From Sphaerothrix gracilis (GTDB taxonomy: Bacteria > Cyanobacteriota > Cyanobacteriia > Phormidesmidales > Phormidesmidaceae): a stretch of 64,000 nucleotides of DNA. The translations under genes and the position numbers were made by a program. Of the stretch, positions 45,109 through 54,311 are shown piece by piece (position 1 is the stretch's first letter; each line of letters starts with the position of its first letter). The stretch is taken from contig NZ_JASATW010000006.1 in assembly GCF_030405905.1 (NCBI RefSeq), positions 1 through 64,000 on the forward strand, given 5' to 3'. The notes below the pieces were generated by a model. That model had not been told where the DNA came from, ran no database searches, and worked only from the letters and a program-made list of their open reading frames with translations.

Positions 45109-45425
45109 AGGGCGAGCCGATTAGACACGTCCTTATCGTAACCAATCGCTATCACCCAGTCGCTTAAATTATGCAAACAGCGGCTGAAGCCTGTCGGCAA
45201 GTGAAATTTTTGTAAACTTCATCTAAGCAGATAGAGACAGACAAGTATTTTTAGCGCATTATTGTCCTGAATGTAGAGCGTTCAAGCCGTGTACCAGGCA
45301 CCGTAACGAGCCTAGGCACAAACTGGTTGGTATCCATTGCGTTTGGGTTCTCGACCCTAAAACGTCTACTTCTGAGCTGCGGCGTGGATGTAAATGCTGT
45401 TACAACTCAGGGTGTAACTGAACTC
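45109..45425. other. Divergent intergenic region
   Basis: About 317 bases between the M15 gene and the DUF4231 gene. A frame on the plus strand starts at 45327 and could extend the DUF4231 gene by 33 residues, but these do not look like coding sequence. No clear promoter or RNA was found. Confidence 0.4.
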
Positions 45426-46838
45426 ATGGCTAAGAAAAACGACTATCGCCAATATCTGAAGCAGACGCTCGGTGAGATTATCGATCGCCTAGATCTGGCT
45501 GATTTACGCAAAGACTTTTTGAAAAGCCGCTGGCTAGACCAGGTACTCTGGCTAGAAAGTCGGGCCAATAAGGAGCGCAATCGCCACTATTTTCTGAGGA
45601 TGGTGACGATTGTGGGGGGCGTAATTGTTCCGGCTCTAGTGGGATTGAACAATCAGGGGGATGCCAGATTTAAAGCAGCTTTAGGCTGGACCGCATTTGG
45701 CCTGAGCCAAACCGTAGCTATTTCGGCGGCGGTTGAAGAATTTTTTGCCCACGGCGAAAAGTATCGCAACTATCGCAATACAGCCGAGGGCATGAAAATT
45801 GAAGGCTGGCAGTTTTTCCAACTGACGGGGCCATACCGAGATTTTGCCTCCCACGACAACGCCTATAAAATTTTTGCCAACCGAGTCGAGCAATACATTC
45901 AGCAAGATGTTCAGGGATTCTTAGCTCGCCTGGAAGATAAGCAGGAAGAAGATCAGCAGAAAACTCAGGCAGTGGTAGCTCAAAATAGCGAGCTAGCGCT
46001 GAAAGAGTTGAATAGCCGCTTAGAAGAACAGGCCCGGTTCTTTGAGCAAGAACGCCGTCGCCTAGAGACGGAGAAACAGCAAGCAGAGCAAAAAGCACAG
46101 ACCGCTTCTGAAGCACAGGCCGTTCTATCTAATCCCAACGGAGCCGCGCCCAGCAGCACCGGCCCTGACGACCTGCCAGCCGATTTACCGCCTCTAGGGG
46201 CGGCTGCTTTGGTATGGCACGAGGAAATTATCATCCCTGAGCTACCCAAACCCGCTACCAGCCAAAGCGGGCAAAACGGAGCGGCAACGGCGACCAAAGA
46301 TGTACCTCAGCTCGTCAGCGCTGCAGAAGTCGCCCAGGCGCTGGAATGCCCGCTCTCAGACTGTCAAACTTATTTGCCCGGTATCTTAGAGGCGCTGCAG
46401 GAATATGACATTTTAGACAAGAATGTCTTAGTGGGCATGTTGGCAACCGTACGGGTAGAGACGGGCGGCTTTCAGCCGGTTCATGAGTGGGGCGGCGAAA
46501 AATACTGGCAGCGCTATGAAGGCCGCAAAGACTTGGGTAACATCAGCCCTGGCGATGGTGTGAAATATCACGGTCGGGGCTATATTCAGCTCACTGGACG
46601 GGCCAACTATCGCACCTATGGCAAAAAGCTGGGAGTTGATTTAGAAAATAACCCTGATTTGGCAATGGATCCCCAAGTTTCCGCCAGAGTCTTAGCGTCT
46701 TACTTCAAGGATCGGGGCGTGGCAACAGCGGCGCGCGCCGGGGACTGGCGGCGGGTACGGAAGCTGGTCAATGGCGGCTATCACGGCTGGGATGTGTTCT
46801 CTCGCTATGTCGATCGCGCAAAAGCAAGGATTGTTTAA
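45426..46838 (+). CDS. DUF4231 membrane domain fused to GH19-like muramidase/chitinase
   Basis: The protein starts MAKKNDYRQYLKQTLG, 470 residues. Residues about 35-160 match DUF4231 with two membrane helices (VTIVGGVIVPALVGL and the AALGWTAFGLSQTVAISAA stretch). DUF4231 belongs to the SLATT-like group of small membrane effectors. A glutamine-rich coiled coil (about 165-235) and a Pro/Ala linker follow. The C-terminal 200 residues are a glycoside-hydrolase 19 (lysozyme/chitinase-like) domain: LVGMLATVRVETGGF with the catalytic Glu, EGRKDLGN, YHGRGYIQLTGRANY. The joining of a membrane domain to a cell-wall hydrolase is unusual. Confidence 0.8.
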   Translation: MAKKNDYRQYLKQTLGEIIDRLDLADLRKDFLKSRWLDQVLWLESRANKERNRHYFLRMVTIVGGVIVPALVGLNNQGDARFKAALGWTAFGLSQTVAISAAVEEFFAHGEKYRNYRNTAEGMKIEGWQFFQLTGPYRDFASHDNAYKIFANRVEQYIQQDVQGFLARLEDKQEEDQQKTQAVVAQNSELALKELNSRLEEQARFFEQERRRLETEKQQAEQKAQTASEAQAVLSNPNGAAPSSTGPDDLPADLPPLGAAALVWHEEIIIPELPKPATSQSGQNGAATATKDVPQLVSAAEVAQALECPLSDCQTYLPGILEALQEYDILDKNVLVGMLATVRVETGGFQPVHEWGGEKYWQRYEGRKDLGNISPGDGVKYHGRGYIQLTGRANYRTYGKKLGVDLENNPDLAMDPQVSARVLASYFKDRGVATAARAGDWRRVRKLVNGGYHGWDVFSRYVDRAKARIV

Positions 46839-47044
46839 TGGAAATGGATGAAAAACTAGAGCAGTTGATGAACGAAATTTTGTCGCTCAGAGACCAGATA
46901 CAGGAGATGCGCAGCATTCAGCAGGCTCAGCAGGAGTCAATTAGCTCGCTGATTGCTCTGTCACAGCAGCAGACCGCTGTCATTGAGCAGCAAAACTCAA
47001 CCCTGCAGCGCGTAGTGACTAACGGAACCCAGATGCCACTCTAG
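46838..47044 (+). CDS. Small coiled-coil protein
   Basis: A 68-residue, Gln/Glu-rich heptad-patterned protein (EQLMNEILSLRDQIQEMRSI). Its ATG overlaps the stop of the GH19 gene (TAATG), so the two are probably translated together. It may assemble with the hydrolase coiled coil. The exact role is unknown. Confidence 0.7.
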   Translation: MEMDEKLEQLMNEILSLRDQIQEMRSIQQAQQESISSLIALSQQQTAVIEQQNSTLQRVVTNGTQMPL

Positions 47045-47047
47045 AAT

Positions 47048-47449
47048 ATGCTAAGCGACCTGACCTGGCGAGCACCGCTAGCAGTCTCCCTGGGGGCGAT
47101 CGCCGGAGCGCTTAGCCGCTATTATCTAACGCTATTTGTGACAGCTCGGCTCGGCGCAGATTTTCCTTACGCCACCTTGATGATTAATCTAACTGGCTGT
47201 CTAGGAATGGGACTGGCAGTGACGCTGATTGCCGAACGCTACCCTGACCTGCTGCCAGATCTAAAGCTGCTAGTCACGACGGGCTTTTTGGGAGCCTACA
47301 CCACGTTTTCAACCTACGGCTTGGAAAGTATTTTTTTGTTCAAAAACTCAACGACGGCGATCGCTAGCCTTTACTGGCTAGGCAGTGCGGGGTTAGGACT
47401 GCTCTGTATTCAACTCGGCGCAGCGATCGCTCACTGGCTCAACCGCTAA
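47048..47449 (+). CDS. crcB: CrcB/Fluc fluoride channel
   Basis: A 133-residue, four-helix membrane protein. The family motifs are GAIAGALSRYY, MINLTGC and TTGFLGAYTTFSTYGLE, with the conserved Phe and Asn that line the fluoride pore. It exports fluoride as an antiparallel dimer. It starts 3 bases after the coiled-coil gene. Confidence 0.92.
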   Translation: MLSDLTWRAPLAVSLGAIAGALSRYYLTLFVTARLGADFPYATLMINLTGCLGMGLAVTLIAERYPDLLPDLKLLVTTGFLGAYTTFSTYGLESIFLFKNSTTAIASLYWLGSAGLGLLCIQLGAAIAHWLNR

Positions 47450-47466
47450 ATACTGACTGAATACTA

Positions 47467-47503
47467 AAAAGGTGCACCCCCTTAGGAACGCACCTTCTTT
47501 TTG
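47467..47503. terminator. Bidirectional terminator between crcB and psbA
   Basis: AAGGTGC (47469-47475) and GCACCTT (47490-47496) form a perfect 7-base stem. CTTTTT follows on the plus strand and TTTTTAG on the minus strand. It can end both crcB and the convergent psbA transcript. Confidence 0.8.
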
Positions 47504-47542
47504 GCTCAGTTCTAGCAGCTCAAGGAGCTACACAAAACTAAA

Positions 47543-48503
47543 TTAGCCGTGAATGGCCGGAGCAGTCATTGCCACCGGGGTTGCTTCACCGGCAGAAGCA
47601 AGGTCAAGCGGGAAGTTGTGAGCATTGCGCTCGTGCATGACCTCAAAGCCGAGGTTCGCCCGGTTCAGTACGTCCGCCCAGGTGCCAATCACACGACCTT
47701 GGCTGTCAATCACTGACTGGTTGAAGTTGAAACCGTTCAGGTTGAACGCCATCGTGCTGATGCCGAGGGAGGTAAACCAGATACCGATTACAGGCCATGC
47801 ACCCAAGAAGAAGTGCAGCGCGCGGCTGTTGTTGAAGCTGGCATATTGGAAGATCAAACGACCGAAGTAGCCATGAGCCGCCACGATGTTGTAGGTCTCT
47901 TCCTCTTGGCCAAACTTGTATCCATAGTTCTGAGACTCGGTCTCGGTGGTCTCACGCACCAGAGAGGAGGTCACCAAAGAACCGTGCATCGCACTGAAGA
48001 GCGCTCCGCCAAACACACCGGCTACTCCCAGCATGTGGAAGGGGTGCATCAGAATGTTGTGCTCTGCCTGGAAGACGAACATGAAGTTGAACGTACCAGA
48101 GATACCCAGAGGCATACCGTCAGAGAATGAACCCTGGCCCAAAGGATAAATCAGGAAAACCGCAGTTGCTGCAGACAGCGGGGCGCTGTAAGCAACGCAG
48201 ATCCAAGGACGCATACCCAAGCGGTAGCTCAGTTCCCACTGACGTCCCATGTAGGCGAAAACGCCTGTGAGGAAGTGGAAGATAATGAACTGATAAGGGC
48301 CGCCGTTGTAGAGCCACTCATCTAGAGAAGCAGCTTCCCAGATGGGGTAGAAGTGCAGACCGATGGCGTTGCTGCTAGGAACAACCGCACCGGAGATGAT
48401 ATTGTTGCCGTAGATTAGAGATCCGGCTACTGGCTCACGGATACCGTCAATGTCAACCGGCGGAGCCGCGATGAAGGCGATGACGAAGCAGGTGGTGGCA
48501 GCT
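47543..48503 (-). CDS. psbA: Photosystem II D1 protein, 3' part (first psbA copy, incomplete)
   Basis: Codes for D1 from about residue 43 (AATTCFVIAFIAAPPVDIDG) to the C-terminus. The Mn-cluster ligands are in the HGYFGRLIFQYASF to NLNGFNFNQ region and the AHNFPLDLA tail, cleaved after Ala344 in other species. Residue 130 is Gln (YMGRQWELS), as in the low-light D1 form. The 5' end is lost at the N gap, so the first 42 codons are missing. D1 binds the photosystem II cofactors. Confidence 0.93.
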
Positions 48504-48513
48504 NNNNNNNNNN
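48504..48513. other. Assembly gap (10 N)
   Basis: Ten consecutive N, typical of a scaffold join between contigs. It falls within the near-identical psbA copies. Confidence 0.95.
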
Positions 48514-48967
48514 ACCCATAGAGACCATGCAAGTTGAAGTACAAGCAGAAGGTCCGTCTCGTGTTGTAAGACTACGTGGGGAAGGTGTACGACCCTCATC
48601 GGCCACACAAACCGCCTCGCGAGAAGTCACGCTACGTGCCAAGAAACCACTGGAGGAGAGACCACGCACTCTGGTGGCTCTGGCTCAGAGTCTTGATACC
48701 TATGTTCAAACCGGTTCTCCTTCTCTGGATGTTGTAGCACCGCCGAGTACCGATGAAGCCAGCAAACTAGAAGGTTATACGGTCGAAGTTGTTGTCGGCG
48801 CGCGACGTGAAGAAGAACCCACGTACCGGACATTAGCCATAGACCAAATGGAGGGAGCCGTAGTCGTGCTACCGCAAGTTGGACTTGCCAAAGTTGAAGT
48901 TGGTCAGTCACTAACTGTCGGTTCCAGCACACTAACCGTGGACCCGCCTGCATGACTTGGCCCGCTT
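48514..48967 (+). other. Unrelated insert between psbA copies
   Basis: The bases between the gap and the second psbA copy have no D1 similarity and contain no GCGATCGC octamer. A single plus-strand frame (ATG 48527 to TGA 48955, 142 residues, open upstream to the N gap) covers it. The protein has ALAQSLDTYVQTGSPSLDVV and ends LTVGSSTLTVDPPA; I do not recognise it. Homology to psbA begins at about 48968 (GCCAAACTTG). It may be a chimeric fragment. Confidence 0.55.
48527..48955 (+). CDS. Unknown protein in psbA insert, 5'-truncated
   Basis: A 142-residue acidic frame, no stop upstream to the N gap (prefix PIET), so it may extend further. The second half is beta-rich (EGYTVEVVVGARREEEP, AVVVLPQVGLAKVEVG). 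No signal peptide, membrane helix or known motif was seen. It might be real coding sequence brought in by a misassembly, or part of an insertion. Confidence 0.4.
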   Translation: MQVEVQAEGPSRVVRLRGEGVRPSSATQTASREVTLRAKKPLEERPRTLVALAQSLDTYVQTGSPSLDVVAPPSTDEASKLEGYTVEVVVGARREEEPTYRTLAIDQMEGAVVVLPQVGLAKVEVGQSLTVGSSTLTVDPPA

Positions 48968-49687
48968 GCCAAACTTGTATCCGTAGTTCTGAGACTCGGT
49001 CTCGGTGGTCTCACGCACCAGAGAGGAGGTCACCAAAGAACCGTGCATCGCACTGAAGAGCGCTCCGCCAAACACACCGGCTACTCCCAGCATGTGGAAG
49101 GGGTGCATCAGAATGTTGTGCTCTGCCTGGAAGACGAACATGAAGTTGAACGTACCAGAGATACCCAGTGGCATACCGTCAGAGAATGAACCTTGGCCCA
49201 AGGGATAAATCAGGAAAACTGCAGTTGCTGCAGACAGCGGAGCGCTGTAAGCAACGCAGATCCAAGGACGCATACCCAAGCGGTAGCTCAGTTCCCACTG
49301 ACGTCCCATGTAGGCGAAAACGCCTGTGAGGAAGTGGAAGATAATGAACTGATAAGGGCCGCCGTTGTAGAGCCACTCATCTAGAGATGCAGCTTCCCAA
49401 ATGGGGTAGAAGTGCAGACCGATGGCGTTGCTGCTAGGAACAACCGCACCGGAGATGATATTGTTGCCGTAGATTAGAGATCCGGCTACTGGCTCACGGA
49501 TGCCGTCGATGTCAACCGGCGGAGCCGCGATGAAGGCGATGACGAAGCAGGTGGTGGCAGCTAGCAGTGTGGGAATCATCAGAACGCCGAACCAGCCAAT
49601 GTAAAGGCGGTTGTCGGTGCTGGTGATCCACTGGCAGAACTGCTCCCATGCTCCGACGTTTTCACGTCTTTGCAGTGTAGAAGTCAT
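48968..49687 (-). CDS. psbA: Photosystem II D1 protein, 5' part (second psbA copy, incomplete)
   Basis: Codes for D1 residues 1 to about 240 (QNYGYKFG). ATG 49687 (MTSTLQRRENVGAWEQF) is the usual D1 start, though an in-frame ATG lies at 49702. The sequence then departs into unrelated bases. It is nearly identical to the first copy where they overlap (about residues 43-240). It keeps Gly80 and Phe158, so it is a standard D1, not the microaerobic D1' form, and has Gln130. Confidence 0.92.
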
Positions 49688-49836
49688 AGTGATGATTGCC
49701 AATTATGGATAACAACGAAAATGTGAGTCAAGGTTAAGCTACAGTGATCTCACATGACAATAGATTAAGGATTCTCATTGAGTTTCTGACCATCTCGGCA
49801 AAGAAACTTCTTTTTTTGAAATGTTTCTCAGCATTT

Positions 49837-50184
49837 TTAGCCGGGGGGCCACTGTAGCGATCGCCCGCCTAAGAGATGCATATGAAGATGCGGAACTGTC
49901 TGTCCTCCATCATTTCCGGTATTGATAACAACCCGGTAGCCGCTGTCAGAAAGTCCTAGCTGGGCCGCCATTTGCTTTACAGTCAGCAACATGTGGCCGA
50001 GTAGCTCCTTATCTGCTGCCTCAGCCTGAGTTAGATCGGGAATGGGCTTTTTAGGAATTACCAAGATGTGAGTGGGGGCCTGAGGATTGATGTCGGCGAA
50101 AGCAAGGCAAAGATCGTCTTCGTGCAGAATATTGGCAGGAATCTCTTTGCGAATAATCTTGCTGAAAATAGTGTCTGCGCTCAT
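49837..50184 (-). CDS. HIT family nucleotide-binding protein
   Basis: A 115-residue Hint/histidine-triad protein. Motifs are FADINPQAPTHILVIPK and the triad HLHMHLLGGR with the catalytic histidine. HIT proteins hydrolyse nucleoside phosphoramidates or related nucleotides. It lies upstream of the psbA locus on the same strand. Confidence 0.92.
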   Translation of the reverse strand: MSADTIFSKIIRKEIPANILHEDDLCLAFADINPQAPTHILVIPKKPIPDLTQAEAADKELLGHMLLTVKQMAAQLGLSDSGYRVVINTGNDGGQTVPHLHMHLLGGRSLQWPPG

Positions 50185-50422
50185 GAGCTGGCTTTTGAGC
50201 CTCCGAGAAGAACGCCTGCTATTTTATATTCTGCCTGTAGACATAGCAGGTTTTCTCCCTTATTCGCCTATTCTTGAGGCAAGAAGAAGACTGCAAGGCT
50301 CCTTATAGTTGCGTAGTTAGCCTCTGGCAGCAGAGAACAGGCAAGTTGTGAAACTGAGCGCTGCAGATGTCGCAAAAAGCTGCCCTCTCTAGAGTGAAGC
50401 GATAGTTGGAAGAATTAGGCCC

Positions 50423-53185
50423 ATGATGGAGAATTTATCTCCGCTATCCCCACATCAGGAGAATGCGTCTAATTTGCTGAGGCGTTACGAAAAGCTCTTA
50501 GACCTTGCTAGTGATTGCTTGTTTATCTGGAACGGCGAGGGTCAGGTTGTTTACTGGAATCGGGCGGCTGAGCGCTGTTATGGCTGGAGCAAATCAGAGA
50601 TTCAGGGGCAATGCTGGCCAACTTTATTAAACTCTCAGCTACCGCAGCCCTTAGCTGAAATTCAGTCAGCTTGCTCAGAACACGATGGCTGGTCTGGGCG
50701 GCTTTTACAAACCTGCCGAGATGGTACTCAGCTTTGGGTAGAAACAACCCTGTCTCTAGAGCCATCAGCCAACAACCATTCTCCTCTCTTTTTGCAATGC
50801 GATCGCGCGATCGCTAGCCAGGATCGATCTTCTGACTGCAACCAGGTTAGCGCCGAGGCCCAGTCCCGCAACCTGGAGCTGGAAAAACTGTTTGATGTGA
50901 TTCCGGTCTGCTTGGCGATCGCTCAAGATCCGCTCTGTCAGCAAATTCGGATCAATCCTGCTTTTGCTCAACTGCTGGCAGTCGATCACGCTGCCAATAT
51001 TTCACTAACGCCTGCGATCGAGGCTAAACCTATCTATCAGGTTTTGCGTAACGGAGGGGTCATTCCCTTAGAGGAGTTGCCCCTGCGGCGAGCCATTGCC
51101 ACAGGGACTGAAGTGCACGATGCCGAAATCGATATTCAGCGACAGGATGGCAAGATTTTTCATCTGTTTGGCTATGCTGCCCCGGTGCGAAATCAGCAAG
51201 GCAAAATTGTAGGAGCCGTCAGTGCTTTTTTAGATGTCACTTCGCTGAAGCAGGCCGAAGCTGCGCTCAGAGCCGCTCTCGCTAAAAATCAGCTCATCTT
51301 AGAGAGCATTACGGACGCTTTTGTCGCCTTAGATCCAGACTGGCGCTATACCTATGTCAATGCGGCTGCCGCCCAAAGACTACGGCGATCGCCCCAGCAG
51401 CTCATAGGACAGTCGCTCTGGCAGACTTTTCCAGGATTAGCCCATACGCCTTTGGGGCAAGCGCTGCAGCAGGCGGCTCACAATCAGAGAGCGATCGCCC
51501 TAGAAACCCCTTATCCGCCTTGGCAAAACTGGGCTGAGGTGCATATTTATCCGTCATCTGACGGCCTAGCCATCTATTTTCAAGATGTCACCGCTCGTAA
51601 ACGGGTGGAGCAAACCCTGCGAGAAAGCGAGGAGCGCCTGCGTCTTGCCGTTGACCTGACAGAAATGGGGCTGTGGGACTGGAACGTTGTCACCGGCAAA
51701 ATTACCTGGTCTTATCATCATGCGCGTCTATTTGGCGTCACCGCTGCCGAATTTGATGGCCGCTATGAAACCGTTTTACAGCAGATTGATGCAGCGGATC
51801 GGGTCGCTGTCGATCAGGCGGTGCAAGCAGCGCTACAGACGGGCACCTTTGACCAAGAATTTCGGGTAATTTGGCCCGATGGTAGCTGTCACTGGATGGC
51901 GAGTAAGGGGCGAGTCACCTATGACGAGTCTGGGCAGCCGCAGCGAATGCTGGGATTTGTCTGGGATATTGGCGAGCGCAAGCAGGCCGAAGCGGAACGG
52001 GAACAGCTCCTCCGGCGTGAGCAACAGGCCCGCGAACAGGCTGAGGCCGCCAACCGGATCAAAGATGAATTTTTAGCGGTGCTGTCCCATGAGCTGCGAT
52101 CGCCGCTGAATCCGATTTTAGGCTGGACGAACCTATTGCTCCGGCGGCAGCTAGACCCGGCTACGACACAGCGCGCCTTGGAAACGATTGAGCGTAACGC
52201 CCAGTTACAGACGCAGCTCATTGGTGACTTGCTGGATGTCTCACGGATCTTGCGCGGCAAGCTGAGACTGGAAAACCGAGCCGTCGCTCTCAATAAGATC
52301 GTTCAGGAAGCGTTGGAAACAGTTCAGCTTTCGGCCGAAGCCAAAAACATTCAGATTGAGCTAAATCTGCCGGAAAAATCTCATCAGGTACGCGGCGATG
52401 CCAGCAGGCTACAGCAGATTGTCTGGAATTTGCTGGCCAATGCGGTCAAATTTACCCCCGCTGGCGGTCAGATTGCTGTGCGACTACGACAGCTAGGGGG
52501 GCAGGCGGAAATTGAAGTGCAGGATACGGGCCAGGGCATTGCCGCTGATTTCTTGCCCTATGTATTTGATTATTTTCGTCAAGCAGACGGGGCCACCACC
52601 CGGCAGTTTGGCGGCTTAGGGTTAGGACTGGCCATTGTGCACCACCTGACAGAGCTGCACGGGGGTTCTGTGCAGGTGGTTAGCCCTGGTATAGGCCAAG
52701 GATCGACTTTCACGGTGAGGTTACCGCTGCTGCACGGGGCCATCAAATCTTTGGATCTGGAGACTAAATCCTGGGATGCTAGCAAGATCAGGACTTATCC
52801 CCAGCTCGCAGATAAGCAGGTTTTGATTGTAGATGATGATGCCGAAGCGCTTTATCTGGTGTCCTGTGTCTTAGATGAATACGGCCTGCAGGTACTTTCA
52901 GCCGCTTCAGCTCAGGGCGCGCTGATTATTTTGGATCAAATCCTGCCTCACTGTCTCATCTGCGACATTGGCCTGCCGGAAGTAGATGGCTATGAGCTGA
53001 TTCGTCAAATCCGTTTGCGATCGCCGGCTCAAGGTGGCACCTTGCCCGCCATTGCGCTGACTGCCTATGCCGCCGAGCGCGATCGCCAGCTAGCGCTGCA
53101 GGCTGGCTTTCAAGCTCATTTGCCGAAGCCGACGGATTTAGATCAGCTAATGGCAACGATTGATCGGCTGATCGAGCAGAAATAG
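50423..53185 (+). CDS. Multi-PAS hybrid histidine kinase with C-terminal receiver
   Basis: A 920-residue protein. PAS-like domains occupy about 24-145, 153-278, 285-395 and 400-520. HisKA has His556 (LSHELRSPLN), followed by the HATPase with N box NLLANAVKFTP, DTGQGI (701-706) and GLGLGLAI (731-738). The receiver (798-915) has Asp848 in ICDIGLPE. No HPt domain or transmembrane helix is seen, so it is a soluble sensor kinase whose phosphate may go to a separate HPt or receiver protein. The signal is unknown. Confidence 0.9.
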   Translation: MMENLSPLSPHQENASNLLRRYEKLLDLASDCLFIWNGEGQVVYWNRAAERCYGWSKSEIQGQCWPTLLNSQLPQPLAEIQSACSEHDGWSGRLLQTCRDGTQLWVETTLSLEPSANNHSPLFLQCDRAIASQDRSSDCNQVSAEAQSRNLELEKLFDVIPVCLAIAQDPLCQQIRINPAFAQLLAVDHAANISLTPAIEAKPIYQVLRNGGVIPLEELPLRRAIATGTEVHDAEIDIQRQDGKIFHLFGYAAPVRNQQGKIVGAVSAFLDVTSLKQAEAALRAALAKNQLILESITDAFVALDPDWRYTYVNAAAAQRLRRSPQQLIGQSLWQTFPGLAHTPLGQALQQAAHNQRAIALETPYPPWQNWAEVHIYPSSDGLAIYFQDVTARKRVEQTLRESEERLRLAVDLTEMGLWDWNVVTGKITWSYHHARLFGVTAAEFDGRYETVLQQIDAADRVAVDQAVQAALQTGTFDQEFRVIWPDGSCHWMASKGRVTYDESGQPQRMLGFVWDIGERKQAEAEREQLLRREQQAREQAEAANRIKDEFLAVLSHELRSPLNPILGWTNLLLRRQLDPATTQRALETIERNAQLQTQLIGDLLDVSRILRGKLRLENRAVALNKIVQEALETVQLSAEAKNIQIELNLPEKSHQVRGDASRLQQIVWNLLANAVKFTPAGGQIAVRLRQLGGQAEIEVQDTGQGIAADFLPYVFDYFRQADGATTRQFGGLGLGLAIVHHLTELHGGSVQVVSPGIGQGSTFTVRLPLLHGAIKSLDLETKSWDASKIRTYPQLADKQVLIVDDDAEALYLVSCVLDEYGLQVLSAASAQGALIILDQILPHCLICDIGLPEVDGYELIRQIRLRSPAQGGTLPAIALTAYAAERDRQLALQAGFQAHLPKPTDLDQLMATIDRLIEQK

Positions 53186-53192
53186 CTCTGAA

Positions 53193-54155
53193 TCAAGAGT
53201 TTACCTGAGCGGGTAGCTGCTGCAAAAAGGGCAGAATGCGCTCCATTGCCTGATCTAATAGATTAGGCGCACCGACATCTAGCCATTGAATCTGGGGCGA
53301 TCGCCGGAACCAAGTGCGCTGCCGCTTGGCAAACTGCTGGGTGTGACAAACTGTCTGAGCGATCGCTTCTGCCAGCGACAGATCGCCGGCTAGGTATTGC
53401 TTGACCTCGTCATATCCCAGGGTTTTCAGCAGCGGTAGCTCAGTGCCATATTTAGCAACTAAGGACTTAACTTCATCGACAAGTCCGCGCTCGACCATCT
53501 GCTGAGTCCGTCTAGCAATTCGCTGCCGCAGCAGAGCGGCGTCGCCGTCTAAGCCCAAATACAGAATCGGATAGGACGGCGGATTTTCGCCCTGCTGCGC
53601 CGATAGGGCTTGGCCCGTGACGTAGAAAACTTCTAGCGCTCTTAGGGTGCGAACGGCGTCATTGACATGAACTCGCCGGGCGGCGATCGGATCAACCTGC
53701 TGCAAAAGCGCATGACAGTGGGGCTGACCTAGCTGCTGCAATTGCGATCGCAGTTCGATCTGCGGGGCAACTGCTGGAATTTTTAAGCCTTTGACCACCG
53801 CGTCAATATAGAGGCCAGTCCCCCCCACCAGCAGCGGCAGTTGAGTGCTATCGTGATGTATCTGAGCCAGCCGGGTCTGTGCTAAATCCTGATAGGCGGC
53901 GACGGTCATAGTCTCAGTGGGCGCGCAAATATCAATCAGAGCGTGGGGAATCTGCTGCCGCTCAGCCTGCGTAGGCTTAGCGGTGCCAATATCAAACTCT
54001 CGATAGACCTGCCGCGAATCAGCACTTAAAATGATGCCGTTCAACCGCGCCGCGATCGCTAGGGCTAGACTAGACTTACCAGTGGCCGTCGCCCCACCAA
54101 CTACAATCAAAACTGGTACATTAGAACTAGCTAAGTGATGAGCTGAAGAACGCAT
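53193..54155 (-). CDS. miaA: tRNA dimethylallyltransferase
   Basis: Adds the isopentenyl group to A37 of tRNAs reading codons that start with U. Walker A is GGATATGKSSLA; SADSRQVYREFDIGTAKP, LVGGTGLYIDAVVKG and the C-terminal LGYDEVKQYLAG are family motifs. The frame extends to a GTG at 54203, but ATG 54155 (MRSSAHHL) is preferred, giving 320 residues. Confidence 0.92.
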   Translation of the reverse strand: MRSSAHHLASSNVPVLIVVGGATATGKSSLALAIAARLNGIILSADSRQVYREFDIGTAKPTQAERQQIPHALIDICAPTETMTVAAYQDLAQTRLAQIHHDSTQLPLLVGGTGLYIDAVVKGLKIPAVAPQIELRSQLQQLGQPHCHALLQQVDPIAARRVHVNDAVRTLRALEVFYVTGQALSAQQGENPPSYPILYLGLDGDAALLRQRIARRTQQMVERGLVDEVKSLVAKYGTELPLLKTLGYDEVKQYLAGDLSLAEAIAQTVCHTQQFAKRQRTWFRRSPQIQWLDVGAPNLLDQAMERILPFLQQLPAQVNS

Positions 54156-54311
54156 TGACTGATCTAGAATGATTTGTTGATCCACCCCCTTGCAAAAATT
54201 CACCAGAAACCGCTCTAAAATCGCTTCAGACCCCTTTGTGTTAGAATTTTGGGATGTGGTCTTGTTTTACAAGCTTGAAGTGGCTACGGGCCAAATAAAG
54301 GAGTTTAATCT

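Noticed and set aside
48627..48953. 108-residue minus-strand frame in the psbA insert
   Set aside because: The plus-strand frame is longer and looks more protein-like; this frame is Trp/Leu/Gln-rich without a motif.
49726..49731. TTGACT box as psbA promoter
   Set aside because: Its only -10-like sequence would place transcription within about 10 bases of the start codon, too close for a normal psbA leader.
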